From NCBI RefSeq assembly GCF_003062295.1, contig NZ_PYCN01000004.1, positions 248,001-312,000 on the forward strand: a stretch of 64,000 bases of DNA. The letters run 5' to 3'. A program made the translations under genes and the position numbers. Source of the stretch: Bradyrhizobium algeriense (GTDB taxonomy: Bacteria; Pseudomonadota; Alphaproteobacteria; Rhizobiales; Xanthobacteraceae). The notes under the pieces were generated by a model, which was not told the DNA's origin, searched no databases, and was given only the letters and a program-made list of their open reading frames with translations. This document shows, in pieces, positions 51,226-61,155 of this stretch (positions within the stretch are counted from its first letter, which is position 1; each line of letters opens with the position of its first letter).

Positions 51226-53115
51226 TCATGACAGCGTAATCACCTGCGCCGGCGGCGCGGGCGAATAAATCTCCTCGATCAGCGCGCTGCGATTTTCGAG
51301 CACCGCGCGCTGGTTGATCGAGCCCTTGTCGGTGACCTCGCCGCGATCGATCGACAGCGGCGCATCGAGCAGCACCGCGCGCGTGATCCGGGTCGACGAA
51401 CCCGTGGCGCCAGCCACCAGCTGCTGGAAGCGCTCGCGGAAGGCCGCAACAATCAGCGGGTCGGACGCAGCAGTGGCAATGTCGTCAGGCGGAAGCGTCG
51501 GATTGATCAGGCGGCAACCGTCGAGGTCCAGCGCCACCAGCGCCGATATTTCGTCGCGGTTGATGCCGGCAATGACGACGTCACGCACCAGGGGCGCACA
51601 GGCCGCAACGAAGCGCGCGCGCAACGGCCCAACGCTGACCCAGGTCCCGCTGGCGAGCTTGAAGTCTTCACCGGTACGGCCGTCGAAATCGAACCCGGCA
51701 TCGAAATTATCAGGGTCGACCGGCTTCAGCGCATCGCCCATTTTGTAGAAGCCCTCCTCGTCGAAGGCCTTCGCGGTCATGTCAGGCTGACGCCAGTAGC
51801 CGGGCATCACGTTCGGCCCCTTGGCGCGAACTTCCAGCTTGCCATTGTTGGGCACGAGCTTCGCGTCATTGCCCAGCACCGGCAGCCCGACATGGCCGGA
51901 GCGGCTGGTGAGCGGATTGACCGACATGAAAAATGGCGCGGTTTCGGTGGCGCCGAGGCCGGTCAGCATCGGCACGCGATAACCGGTTTCCCGGACCGAA
52001 AGTTCGTCCAGGCTGTTCCAGACGAAGGCCGACAGCGCGGCGCCCGAGAAGAACATCGCATGCAGGCGAGCAAAGAACTTCTTCCGCAAGGCCTCATCGT
52101 CGCGCAGATAGGGCAACAGCGATTCATAGCCCTTGGGCACGTTGAAATAGACCGTCGGCGAAATCTCCTGCAGATTGCGCACGGTCTCCTCGATGCCGCC
52201 GGGCATCGGCTTGCCCTCGTCGAGATACATCGAGCCGCCATTGTACAGCGTCAGCCCGATATTGTGATTGCCGCCGAAGGTGTGATTCCACGGCAGCCAG
52301 TCGACGATAACCGGCGGCTCGTCCTTCAGGAACGCCAGCGTCTCGCGCAGCATCACCTGGTTGGCGCAGATCATGCGCTGGGTGTTGATGACCGCCTTCG
52401 GGTTACCCGTCGAGCCCGACGTCAGCAGGAATTTGGCGATCGTCTCCGGGCCGATAGCTTCATGCACGGCATCGAGGCGCGGGTGCAGCGGCGTTGCCAT
52501 CAGGTCCGCCAGCGTGGTGACGTCGCGGCCGGGCACGGCGCCGCGCGAGGCCGCGATCTCAGTGCCGAAGGAAACGTTGGCGGCCAGCGCATCGGCGAAT
52601 TTCGTGGCGTCGTCGGCGAAGACGAGGCCGGGCGTCAACAGCTTCATCAGATAGCCGAGCTTGCCGTAGTCCCGCGACACCAGCGAATAGGCCGGCGATA
52701 CCGGGCAGAAGGGAATGCCGGCATAGAGCGCGCCGAACGCGATCAGCACATGGTCGATCGAGTTGCCGGAGAGAATGACGACCGGCTTCTCGACTGAGAG
52801 GCCGCGCGCCAGCAGCGCGGACGCGATGTGCCGCGAGGAGGCGAGCAGCTCCGCATAGGTGATCTGCCGCCAGCCCCGCGCCGCGTTCCGCTCCGCCATG
52901 AAGACCCGATCGGGCGCAGCTTCAACCCAATGATGCAGGCGGTCGGTGATGCGCACGGGATAGTCGAGCAGTTGCGCTTTCGGGCGCAGATAGATGGTGC
53001 CGTCGTCGCGGCGCTCGACATGCACCGCGGGCGTGCCGAACGAGATCGGGCGCAGCGGATGATTTGCGCGCACGGCTGAATCGATCGAGGCGGACATGCT
53101 GGGCGTGGCGCTCAT
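51226..53115 (-). CDS. fcs: feruloyl-CoA synthase
   Basis: 629 residues, the size of Fcs. It activates ferulate, p-coumarate or caffeate with ATP and CoA. The P-loop LLTSGSTGNPKAVINTQRM, the Fcs-type DWLPWNHTFGGNHNIG segment, GLGATETAPF and FDGRTGEDFKLASGTWV are present. The last of these differs from ordinary acyl-CoA synthetases but is typical of this family. The start follows the crotonase stop by 1 bp. Confidence 0.93.
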   Translation of the reverse strand: MSATPSMSASIDSAVRANHPLRPISFGTPAVHVERRDDGTIYLRPKAQLLDYPVRITDRLHHWVEAAPDRVFMAERNAARGWRQITYAELLASSRHIASALLARGLSVEKPVVILSGNSIDHVLIAFGALYAGIPFCPVSPAYSLVSRDYGKLGYLMKLLTPGLVFADDATKFADALAANVSFGTEIAASRGAVPGRDVTTLADLMATPLHPRLDAVHEAIGPETIAKFLLTSGSTGNPKAVINTQRMICANQVMLRETLAFLKDEPPVIVDWLPWNHTFGGNHNIGLTLYNGGSMYLDEGKPMPGGIEETVRNLQEISPTVYFNVPKGYESLLPYLRDDEALRKKFFARLHAMFFSGAALSAFVWNSLDELSVRETGYRVPMLTGLGATETAPFFMSVNPLTSRSGHVGLPVLGNDAKLVPNNGKLEVRAKGPNVMPGYWRQPDMTAKAFDEEGFYKMGDALKPVDPDNFDAGFDFDGRTGEDFKLASGTWVSVGPLRARFVAACAPLVRDVVIAGINRDEISALVALDLDGCRLINPTLPPDDIATAASDPLIVAAFRERFQQLVAGATGSSTRITRAVLLDAPLSIDRGEVTDKGSINQRAVLENRSALIEEIYSPAPPAQVITLS

Positions 53116-53116
53116 G

Positions 53117-53917
53117 TCAGGTCGGCTTCACCTTTGCAGTCTTGTGGTCGAGAAACGCGCGAATGCGGCGCTTTGCCTCTTTGTCGCTCTGCGCCACCGT
53201 CGCCATCAGGGATTCCATCAAAAGGCCCGTTTGCGGATTGGCCTCCGCGATCATAGGCAATGCCTGCAGCACGGCGAAATTGGTCAGCGGCGCGTTCGCA
53301 GCGACGCGTTCGGCCAGTTCCAGCGCCTTCGGCAGCGCGCCGCCGGCATCCGTGAGGTATTGCGAGAAACCATAGGCCGAGCCTTCGGTGGCCGAATAGA
53401 CCCGCCCGGTGAGCATCATGTCGATCATCCGCGCCACGCCGATCAGCCGCGGCAGCCGCACCGAGCCGCCGCCGCCGACGAAAATGCCGCGCTGGCCCTC
53501 GGGCAGCGCGAAATAGGCTGACGGTTCGGCGACGCGGATATGCGCCGCGCAGGCCAGTTCCAGGCCGCCGCCGATCACCGCACCCTTCAGCGCCGCGATC
53601 ACGGGAACGCGGCTATACTGGATGCGGTCGAACACCCGGTGCCACATCTGGGAGTGCCGCAGGCCCTCGGTCGCGTCATGCTCGGTCAGTTCGGACAGAT
53701 CGAGGCCGGAGGAGAAATGATCGCCGACGCCATGGATGACCACGGCGCCAACGCCATCAGGCAGATTGGAGAAGCAATCCTGGATCGCGAGGATGATGCC
53801 GTCGTTCAGCGCATTGCGCTTGGCCGGGCGGTTGAGGCCAACGGTCAGCACCGCGCCCGTCTGCTCGATCTTGAGCAGGTCGGATTGACCCGCAGCGGCG
53901 GTGGTGGCGTTTCCCAT
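53117..53917 (-). CDS. crotonase/enoyl-CoA hydratase family protein
   Basis: 266 residues. The oxyanion-hole segments HFSSGLDLSEL and AVIGGGLELACAAHIRVA are present, with a conserved Glu in LPEGQRGIFVGGGGSVRL. First gene of the leftward fcs operon. It could hydrate feruloyl- or coumaroyl-CoA, either for beta-oxidation or as a hydratase-lyase. No vanillin dehydrogenase gene is seen here, while an SDR and a thioesterase are, which favours the beta-oxidative route (inference). Confidence 0.9.
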   Translation of the reverse strand: MGNATTAAAGQSDLLKIEQTGAVLTVGLNRPAKRNALNDGIILAIQDCFSNLPDGVGAVVIHGVGDHFSSGLDLSELTEHDATEGLRHSQMWHRVFDRIQYSRVPVIAALKGAVIGGGLELACAAHIRVAEPSAYFALPEGQRGIFVGGGGSVRLPRLIGVARMIDMMLTGRVYSATEGSAYGFSQYLTDAGGALPKALELAERVAANAPLTNFAVLQALPMIAEANPQTGLLMESLMATVAQSDKEAKRRIRAFLDHKTAKVKPT

Positions 53918-53945
53918 GGGCGTATATTACTTCCTGTGCAGAATA

Positions 53946-53960
53946 GTTATATTTTATAAC
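53946..53960. promoter_or_regulatory. 15-bp operator GTTATA-TTT-TATAAC upstream of the crotonase-fcs operon
   Basis: Perfect 6-bp inverted arms with a TTT centre, 29-43 bp before the crotonase ATG. The same perfect arms occur before pobA (57665-57679), and near-matches occur between marR and livH. Confidence 0.7.
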
Positions 53961-54018
53961 GATTGTAGGAGGAGTCAATACGCGCGGTAAGCCACCCCTC
54001 CGGGGGAGGGTGAAGCCC

Positions 54019-54480
54019 TTACAACACCTGGTGCACGTCGATGACGACGCGGTCGGCGTGGCGGGCGGCGGAGCCGATGAACAGGTTTTCCATCAACCAG
54101 CGATATTTCGGAGCCCCGGTCTCGAACCGCGGCACAGTGCGGCAATAGATCAGGTTTGGATCGACCGGCTCGCCGCGCTTGAGTTTCTGCAGCAAGTCGA
54201 CCGGGCCGAAGCGCAGGCCCTTGTTCTCGACATAGACGACCGCGCCGTCGTCGGTCTCGAAAGCGTATTTCGCTTCCAGCTCGATCAGTTCGTTGGGCCG
54301 GATGATCTGGAAGTCCGCGCCGAACGCGCAGACCTTGCCGTTGATCCCCTCGCCCTTCACCTCGCCGCCGATGATCGGAATGATCCGGCGCACGCCGGTG
54401 CCGATCTCGCCCGCCGAGGTCACCTCGCCGATCCGGGCGGTGATGGTGAAGACGTATCTGGTCGAAAGCTGCGGGGTCAT
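54019..54480 (-). CDS. DUF3237 domain-containing protein
   Basis: 153 residues from the ATG at 54480. The longer open frame to 55164 is a shadow of the TRAP permease gene. It is a DUF3237 protein: GVRRIIPIIGGEVKGEGING, GADFQIIRPN and IYCRTVPRFETGAPKYRWL. Function unknown; such genes often accompany aromatic-acid or TRAP gene sets. It starts 2 bp after the dctM-type stop, so it is the last gene of the TRAP operon. Confidence 0.85.
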   Translation of the reverse strand: MTPQLSTRYVFTITARIGEVTSAGEIGTGVRRIIPIIGGEVKGEGINGKVCAFGADFQIIRPNELIELEAKYAFETDDGAVVYVENKGLRFGPVDLLQKLKRGEPVDPNLIYCRTVPRFETGAPKYRWLMENLFIGSAARHADRVVIDVHQVL

Positions 54481-54482
54481 CG

Positions 54483-55802
54483 CTAGTGAGCCATCATGCG
54501 GGTCGGCAGCCAAAGCGCCAGCATCGGAAATGCGATCAGGATCACCAGCCGGATCAGGTCGGTCACGACGAACGGGATCACGCCGCGGAAGATCGTCGAG
54601 AATGACACGTCCTTCACCACGCTCTTGATGACAAAGACGTTCATGCCGACGGGCGGATGGATCAGGCCGAGTTCGACCGTCATGACGATGATGATGCCGA
54701 ACCAGATCGGGTCGAAGCCGAGATGGGTGATGACCGGGAAGATGATCGGCACGGTGAGGATGATCATGGCCATGGCGTCCATCAGGCAGCCCAGCACCAG
54801 ATACATCACCATGATGAGAGCAAGAATGCCGTAGGGACCAAGCCCAAGGCCGGTGAGAAGTTCCGTGACCTTCTGCGGGGTCTGCGTCACCGTCAGAAAA
54901 TAGCCGAAGATCAGCGCGCCGATCAGCACGGTGAAGACGGCAGCCGCCGTGCGGGTGGCTTGCAAGAGCGACGCGAGGATCTTTTCCTTGTTCAGCCGTC
55001 CGGTGAGCAGGCCAATCAGGAACGCGCCGGTGGCGCCAACGCCGCCGGCCTCGGTCGGCGTAAAGCGCGGCAGAAACGGCAAGCCGTAAAGTCCGCCAAT
55101 GACGAAGATGAACAGCAGTACCGGGGCCCAGATGCTCTTCAGGCCCGCAAAGCGCTCGCGCCACGGGATCGGCGTGCCCCTCGGCAGGAAATCAGGCCGA
55201 AACCAGCCGATCAGCGCGATGGTCAGCATGTACATGGTCATCGCGAGTATGCCGGGAATGATGCCGGCGATGAACAGCTTTCCGATGTCCTGCTCGGTGA
55301 TGATGCCGTAGACCGCAAGCACCGTGGACGGCGGCAGCATGGCGCCCAGCGTGCCGCCGGCCGCGATCACGCCGGTGGCGAAGGATTGCGGATAGCCGAA
55401 GCGGCGCATTTCCGGATAGGCCACGGCCGAGAAGGTTGCGGCGGTCGCGACCGACGAGCCGCAGATCGCGGCAAAGCCGCCGCAGGCGCCGACGGTGGCA
55501 ATGCCGAGCCCGCCGCGCAGATGACCGACAAAGCCGTTGGCGGCGCGGAACAGCTCCTGACTCATGCCGGAATTGCTGACGAAGGTGCCCATCAGCAGGA
55601 ACATCGGGATGACGCCAAAAGTGTAGTCGGTCACCGTGCGCATCGAGGTCTGGCCGACCAGTTTCAGCGCCGGCGTGAAGCCGACGAGGTAGCCAAAGCC
55701 GCAGACACCGACGAGCCCCATCGCCATGCCCACGGGCACGCGCAGCAGCATCAGCGCAAACAGCGCGACAAATCCCAGGACGGCGACCGCGTCTGTGCTC
55801 AT
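54483..55802 (-). CDS. TRAP transporter large permease (DctM type)
   Basis: 439 residues with about 11-12 membrane helices. Family segments: VPVGMAMGLVGVCGFG, FLLMGTFVSNSG, GACGGFAAICGSSVATAATF, GTLGAMLPPSTVLAVYGI, and HPPVGMNVFVIKSV near the end. It is the ion-coupled transport subunit, three bases after the small permease gene. Confidence 0.93.
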   Translation of the reverse strand: MSTDAVAVLGFVALFALMLLRVPVGMAMGLVGVCGFGYLVGFTPALKLVGQTSMRTVTDYTFGVIPMFLLMGTFVSNSGMSQELFRAANGFVGHLRGGLGIATVGACGGFAAICGSSVATAATFSAVAYPEMRRFGYPQSFATGVIAAGGTLGAMLPPSTVLAVYGIITEQDIGKLFIAGIIPGILAMTMYMLTIALIGWFRPDFLPRGTPIPWRERFAGLKSIWAPVLLFIFVIGGLYGLPFLPRFTPTEAGGVGATGAFLIGLLTGRLNKEKILASLLQATRTAAAVFTVLIGALIFGYFLTVTQTPQKVTELLTGLGLGPYGILALIMVMYLVLGCLMDAMAMIILTVPIIFPVITHLGFDPIWFGIIIVMTVELGLIHPPVGMNVFVIKSVVKDVSFSTIFRGVIPFVVTDLIRLVILIAFPMLALWLPTRMMAH

Positions 55803-55805
55803 CGC

Positions 55806-56318
55806 CTACTCCACGGCCTTGATCTTGGGTTCTTCCTGCATCTCTTCCGGATGGAAGATCAGGCGATAGGTGCGGATCGCGATCAGCAGCACCGCAGCGC
55901 CATCGCCGGCCCAGGCAACGGCAAAGAACGGCCAGGTCGGCATGTGCAGGTCGAAGGTGAGAACGTTGTCGTTGTAGGTGCCGCGCACCTTGTCGAACAG
56001 CGTCCAGGTCTGCACCGCCACCACGAACAGCAGCACCAGCGTGGCGAACACGTCGATCATGCGCTTGTATTTCGGGCCGACATTGGCCCAGACCAGATCG
56101 ACGGTGATGTGGCCGCCGCGATAGCTGGTGGCGGCGATGCCCCAGAAGATCAGAATGCCGAGCAGCATGCGCCCGATATCGAACGAGTCCGGAATGTTGT
56201 AGCTGAGCGTGTTGCGCAGGATCACGGCCAGGAAAATGTTCAGCGCAACGATGCCGACAAAGGCGGCAGCGATCCATTCGATCGTGTCGATGAACCGGTC
56301 CATCCACGCGCGACTCAT
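55806..56318 (-). CDS. TRAP transporter small permease (DctQ type)
   Basis: 170 residues from the ATG at 56318. The longer frame runs into the conserved repeat at 56351 and is rejected. Four membrane helices; the signatures RNTLSYNIPDSFDIGRMLLG and YRGGHITVDLVW match DctQ proteins. It partners DctM in the inner membrane. Confidence 0.9.
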   Translation of the reverse strand: MSRAWMDRFIDTIEWIAAAFVGIVALNIFLAVILRNTLSYNIPDSFDIGRMLLGILIFWGIAATSYRGGHITVDLVWANVGPKYKRMIDVFATLVLLFVVAVQTWTLFDKVRGTYNDNVLTFDLHMPTWPFFAVAWAGDGAAVLLIAIRTYRLIFHPEEMQEEPKIKAVE

Positions 56319-56350
56319 GGCGGCTCCGAGAGGCTGACTGTTTTCTGTTT

Positions 56351-56400
56351 GAGCATGATCTCTTTCGGAAAACCGGTATCCACTTTTCCGGATCATGCTC
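56351..56400. repeat. GAGCATGATC...GATCATGCTC conserved rhizobial intergenic element
   Basis: Perfect 10-bp outer arms (56351-56360 and 56391-56400) enclose CGGAAAACCGGT and ACTTTTCCG, which pair in part. This palindromic sequence type recurs between genes across Rhizobiales. It lies between the TRAP small permease and binding-protein genes. Confidence 0.85.
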
Positions 56401-56458
56401 CCGGGGGTAAGGAAAAGCCGCGGCGGAGGCCCCGCCGCGCCGGGGTTACGGGATCAGG

Positions 56459-57475
56459 CTATTCCGCGAGCGCATTGTGCTTCTTCAGCGCCGCGCGCAG
56501 CTCCGCCATTGCCGGATCGGGGTCGACGCCGTTCTTCTTGACGCCGTCGCCCCAGGTCTTGGTCAGTGGTTCGGAAGCCTTCTTCCACAGCGCGATCTGC
56601 TCGGGCGTGAGCTTGTAGACCTCGTGGCCGGTGTCCGCCTTGATCTTCGCGATGCCGGCATCTTCCATCTTGCCCCAGTACTCACCGACACGGCCGGAGG
56701 CCTCGGTGTTGCAATTGTTGTCGATCGCCTTCTTCTGCTTGTCGGACATCTGGTTGTACTTGTCCTTGTTGATGACGAAGGCGAAGGTCGTGACGTAGAG
56801 CGGCGCCTCCATGTCGTACTTCGTCACCTTGTCGATGCCGAACAGAAGCAGCGAGCCCCAGGGGAAGGTGACCGCGTCGGCCACGCCGCGTTCGATGATG
56901 TCGCGCACTTCCGGCGCCGATGATTGCACATTGGTGCCGCCGAGCGACGTGACGAAGTTGGCCATGGTGGCGTGCGCCGGGCGGATCTTCATGCCCTTGA
57001 CGTCGTCAGGCACCACGATCTTCTTGGTGCGCGAATGGAACGACGACGGCGAATGGATGAAGGCGAGACAGAACTTGACGTCCTTCATCTCCTTCTCGGC
57101 ATATTTGCGGTACCATTCGTCCAGCGCCATCGAGCCGCCCTTGGCGTCCGACATCAGGAACGGCAGCTCGCCCGCGCCGATGATCGGGAAGCGGCCGGGC
57201 TGATAGCCGGGGTTGACGTAGGTGACGTCGGCGATGCCGTCGCGCGCCATGTCGTAATGATCGAACGCCTTGCCGAGCTGCTGCGCCGGAAACACTTTTG
57301 ACTTGATGGTTCCGCCGGAATCCTTCTCGACCGCGGCCGCCCAGTCTTCCAGCGACTTCTGCAGCGGATGCGAAGCCGGCACCCAGTGCGAAATCTTGAG
57401 GTCGATATTCTTCTCCTGCGCCACCGCAGGTGTCACGCTGGCGGCCAGCAGCAGCGCCAGAAATGTTTTCCTCAT
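56459..57475 (-). CDS. TRAP transporter substrate-binding protein (DctP type)
   Basis: 338 residues from the second ATG of ATGTCGATG at 57475, 9 nt after GGGAG; the first ATG (57481) is also possible. The signal peptide ends ...VTPAVA before QEKNIDLKISHW. DctP features: HPLQKSLEDWAAAVEK, VFPAQQLGKAFDHYDM, and MKIRPAHATMANFVTSLGG with the conserved Arg that salt-bridges a carboxylate ligand. It probably binds an organic or aromatic acid. First gene of the operon, divergent from pobA. Confidence 0.92.
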   Translation of the reverse strand: MRKTFLALLLAASVTPAVAQEKNIDLKISHWVPASHPLQKSLEDWAAAVEKDSGGTIKSKVFPAQQLGKAFDHYDMARDGIADVTYVNPGYQPGRFPIIGAGELPFLMSDAKGGSMALDEWYRKYAEKEMKDVKFCLAFIHSPSSFHSRTKKIVVPDDVKGMKIRPAHATMANFVTSLGGTNVQSSAPEVRDIIERGVADAVTFPWGSLLLFGIDKVTKYDMEAPLYVTTFAFVINKDKYNQMSDKQKKAIDNNCNTEASGRVGEYWGKMEDAGIAKIKADTGHEVYKLTPEQIALWKKASEPLTKTWGDGVKKNGVDPDPAMAELRAALKKHNALAE

Positions 57476-57527
57476 CGACATTTTCTCCCTTGGCACGTGG
57501 GGCTGTTTTCGATGCCCGATGTTGTTA

Positions 57528-57541
57528 GTTAACATGTTATC
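57528..57541. promoter_or_regulatory. near-palindrome upstream of the TRAP operon
   Basis: GTTAACATGTTATC contains a perfect 10-bp palindrome (TAACATGTTA). It lies about 50 bp before the TRAP binding-protein start and could be an operator; it matches the 6-3-6 site only loosely. Confidence 0.4.
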
Positions 57542-57607
57542 TAAGTCGCTGGTGTTTTCAAGGCGGACGTTCGGCCGCGACGCCTGCTCTCCCCGCTGTT
57601 TGCTATA

Positions 57608-57630
57608 GGTGCACTGCCGCGAAGTGCACC
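57608..57630. promoter_or_regulatory. inverted repeat GGTGCACT-N7-AGTGCACC in the TRAP-pobA gap
   Basis: Perfect 8-bp arms, 7-bp spacer, placed between the divergent TRAP operon and pobA. A regulator site separate from the one at 57665 is the likely reading; no cognate regulator can be named. Confidence 0.5.
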
Positions 57631-57664
57631 GTATTGTTTTGCGCCAATGTCCTTTGCCAAAACC

Positions 57665-57679
57665 GTTATATGATATAAC
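57665..57679. promoter_or_regulatory. 15-bp operator GTTATA-TGA-TATAAC upstream of pobA
   Basis: Perfect 6-bp arms identical to those at 53946-53960, with a different 3-bp centre, 67-81 bp before the pobA start. Confidence 0.7.
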
Positions 57680-57727
57680 TACCACTGCAAGTCTGGGGAC
57701 CGCTACCCGCGGACCCCTAACCTATAA

Positions 57728-58915
<1,188 letters not shown>

Positions 58916-59073
58916 GTTCTTTCGCGTCATTGCGGCAGCGACGAATCGTAGCCCGGATGGAGCCACCGCGATTCAAACACCCGCCCAAATCCCGTTTAAA
59001 ACTTTGTAGGTGATGCGCTGCACACCCCGATAGCGTTCAATGACGAGAAACATCGTCAACCCGCGAGCCGCAC

Positions 59074-59502
59074 ATGACCGCACCCGACATCCCCGAAGGT
59101 TTTGAGCGCCACACCCGCAAGAGCCCGCTGACCGATCCCTGGGAGCCGCTGTATTCAAAGCGGACCGACAAGGCCGTGATCCTCGGGCTGCGGCTGGCAA
59201 AGCCGCACACCAACGGCCGCGGCATGATCCATGGCGGCCTGATTGCTGCGCTTGCCGACGGCGCCATGGGCCATAGTTGCGCCCATGTGATGGGCGGGGT
59301 GTCGTCGCTGGTGACAATCGGGCTCGCGGTCGATTTCGTCGGGACCGCCGAGGTCGGGCAATGGCTCGCGGTCGAGAGCGATGTCGTCAAGACCGGCAAG
59401 ACGGTCTGTTTTGCGCAGAGTTTGATCAAGGCCGACGGCGTCGTGATCGCGCGGGCCAACGCGACGTTTCGCGTGGTGCCGAAGAAGGAACCGGTGAGCT
59501 AG
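59074..59502 (+). CDS. PaaI family thioesterase
   Basis: 142 residues, hotdog fold. GRGMIHGGLIAALADGAMGH has the HGG and catalytic Asp layout of PaaI-type thioesterases. LAVDFVGTAEVGQWLAVES and VVIARANATFRVV follow. The substrate is likely an aryl- or acyl-CoA. It overlaps by 4 bp the end of the convergent LysR gene. Confidence 0.9.
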   Translation: MTAPDIPEGFERHTRKSPLTDPWEPLYSKRTDKAVILGLRLAKPHTNGRGMIHGGLIAALADGAMGHSCAHVMGGVSSLVTIGLAVDFVGTAEVGQWLAVESDVVKTGKTVCFAQSLIKADGVVIARANATFRVVPKKEPVS

Positions 59503-60392
59503 CCAAAATGCCAGTCGCTGGTCTCGGTCACCAGATCGATGAAGGTGCGCACCTTGGCCGACAGCAACCGCGATGTCGGATACACGATGTGAATCGGCAT
59601 CGCCGGCTGCTCAAATTCCGCCAATACGATTCTAAGCCGCCCCGCTTTGAGCGATTCGGCGGCCTGATAGGCCATCACCCGCGTCAGTCCGCCGTCCGCT
59701 TCCGCATATTGGATGGCGGCGTCCGAACTGTTGGTGGCGAAGCGCGGCGTGCTGGCGACGCGGATCTCGCGGCCATCCTCGACGAAGCGCCAGTCGAGCG
59801 CCGCCGTCATGGCGCCGAACTGAATGGTGTCATGCGAAGGAACCTCCCCTGGCCGCCCCGGGTCACCGCGCGCTTTGAGGTATCCGGGTGAGGCCACCAC
59901 GATCCGCCGCATCTCGCCGACATGGCGCGCCACCAGCGTCGAGTCGGGCAGATGGCCGATTCTAACAGCGAGATCGACACCGTCCTCGACGAGATTGACC
60001 ATGCGGTCCGACAAACGAAGGTCGACGGCGACATCGCCATAACGTTTCAGGTAGGCGGTCACGATTCCGCCGACGTGCAGCCGGCCGAACCCGACCGGCG
60101 CCGAGATGACGAGCTGCCCCTCCGGCCGCGTGCGCTCGCCCTCGATGGCGCCCTCGGCCTCCCCGATATCGGCCAAAATCCGCCGCGCGCGCTCCAGGTA
60201 ACGCGAGCCAGCGTCGGTCAGCGTCACCTGCCGCGTGGTCCGCTGCAGCAATCGCGCGCCGAGGCGATCCTCCAGAGCCGCAATCAGCCGCGTGACAGCA
60301 GACGGCGACAGGCGGAGCTTCCGGGCCGCGGGGGCAAAACCTCGCAGGTCGGCCACGGTGACAAAAGCCTGCATGGCATCGATCCGGTCCAT
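59499..60392 (-). CDS. LysR family transcriptional regulator
   Basis: 297 residues from the ATG at 60392. N-terminal helix-turn-helix (FVTVADLRGFAPAARKLRLSPSAVTRLIAALEDRLGARLLQRT split over residues 8-50) and a C-terminal effector-binding domain. It belongs to the large group of LysR proteins that control drug, quinone or redox genes. It is divergent from the PNPOx-family gene, which is the likely target (inference). Confidence 0.92.
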   Translation of the reverse strand: MDRIDAMQAFVTVADLRGFAPAARKLRLSPSAVTRLIAALEDRLGARLLQRTTRQVTLTDAGSRYLERARRILADIGEAEGAIEGERTRPEGQLVISAPVGFGRLHVGGIVTAYLKRYGDVAVDLRLSDRMVNLVEDGVDLAVRIGHLPDSTLVARHVGEMRRIVVASPGYLKARGDPGRPGEVPSHDTIQFGAMTAALDWRFVEDGREIRVASTPRFATNSSDAAIQYAEADGGLTRVMAYQAAESLKAGRLRIVLAEFEQPAMPIHIVYPTSRLLSAKVRTFIDLVTETSDWHFG

Positions 60393-60396
60393 CCAA

Positions 60397-60417
60397 CTAT
60401 TGCATAATCCGCAATAG
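60397..60417. promoter_or_regulatory. LysR-type operator CTATTGC-N7-GCAATAG
   Basis: Perfect 7-bp arms with a 7-bp spacer, directly upstream of the LysR start codon and in the divergent gap toward the PNPOx-family gene. It includes a T-N11-A frame typical of LysR boxes. Confidence 0.65.
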
Positions 60418-60522
60418 TGAAGTGTCAATTCCGAAGATTGTTTTAGTTATTTGAACATCCATTTTGAAGCGGAAGGACGACCGTTTTGGCGCCCATGACG
60501 GGAAGGCTCCTGGGAGGCTCAG

Positions 60523-61155
60523 ATGTCTGACGTTCACACCTATTCCAGCGACGTCGCCTTCACCCCGGCGGTGAAGGCGATCCAGACCCGCAAGGGCTCA
60601 CGCGAGGCCTATGCAAATGTCGAGGCGCGCGGCGGCTGGCGCACCGAGATCGACGAAAATCTCGCCGGCTTCCTCGCCGAGACCAACAGCTTCTATCTCG
60701 CGACGGCTGCCGCGGACGGCCAGCCCTATATCCAGCACCGCGGCGGGCCGAAGGGCTTCATCAAGATTCTCGACAAGAACACGATCGCGTTTGCCGATTA
60801 CAGCGGCAACCGGCAGTACATCACGCAAGGCAATCTGTCGGAGAATCCGAGGGCACATATTTTCGTGATGGACTACACCCATCGCCGCCGCGTGAAGATC
60901 TGGGGCGAGGCGCGCGTGGTGGAAGACGATGCAGCCTTGACCGACGCACTGATGCCAAAGGGCTACAAGGCGCGCCCGGAGCAAGTGATCCTGTTTCGGA
61001 TCACAGCGTGGGACACCAATTGCCCGCAGCATATCCCGCAGAAGTTCGACGCCGCTGACGTCGCGCAGGCGCTTGCCTTGCGCGATGCCCGTATCGCCGA
61101 ACTCGAAGCGGAGCTGGCCGCATTGAAGGGCAAGCCCGCGCCGGCGATGCCGTAA
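60523..61155 (+). CDS. pyridoxamine 5'-phosphate oxidase family flavoprotein
   Basis: 210 residues. The split-barrel FMN-binding core has FYLATAAADGQPYIQHRGGP (about 58-77) and VKIWGEARVVEDD. A C-terminal helix (about 183-203, ARIAELEAELAALK) looks like a coiled coil. GGGAGG lies before the ATG. The substrate is unknown, and it need not act on pyridoxamine. The target of the divergent LysR regulator, judging by position. Confidence 0.88.
   Translation: MSDVHTYSSDVAFTPAVKAIQTRKGSREAYANVEARGGWRTEIDENLAGFLAETNSFYLATAAADGQPYIQHRGGPKGFIKILDKNTIAFADYSGNRQYITQGNLSENPRAHIFVMDYTHRRRVKIWGEARVVEDDAALTDALMPKGYKARPEQVILFRITAWDTNCPQHIPQKFDAADVAQALALRDARIAELEAELAALKGKPAPAMP

Noticed and set aside
54481..55164. 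N-terminal extension of the DUF3237 gene
   Set aside because: It overlaps the TRAP large permease in another frame. The DUF3237 domain begins right after the ATG at 54480.
54657..56618. 653-codon open frame antisense to the TRAP permease genes
   Set aside because: His/Gln/Arg-rich translation of the reverse of membrane-protein codons; no support for a gene.
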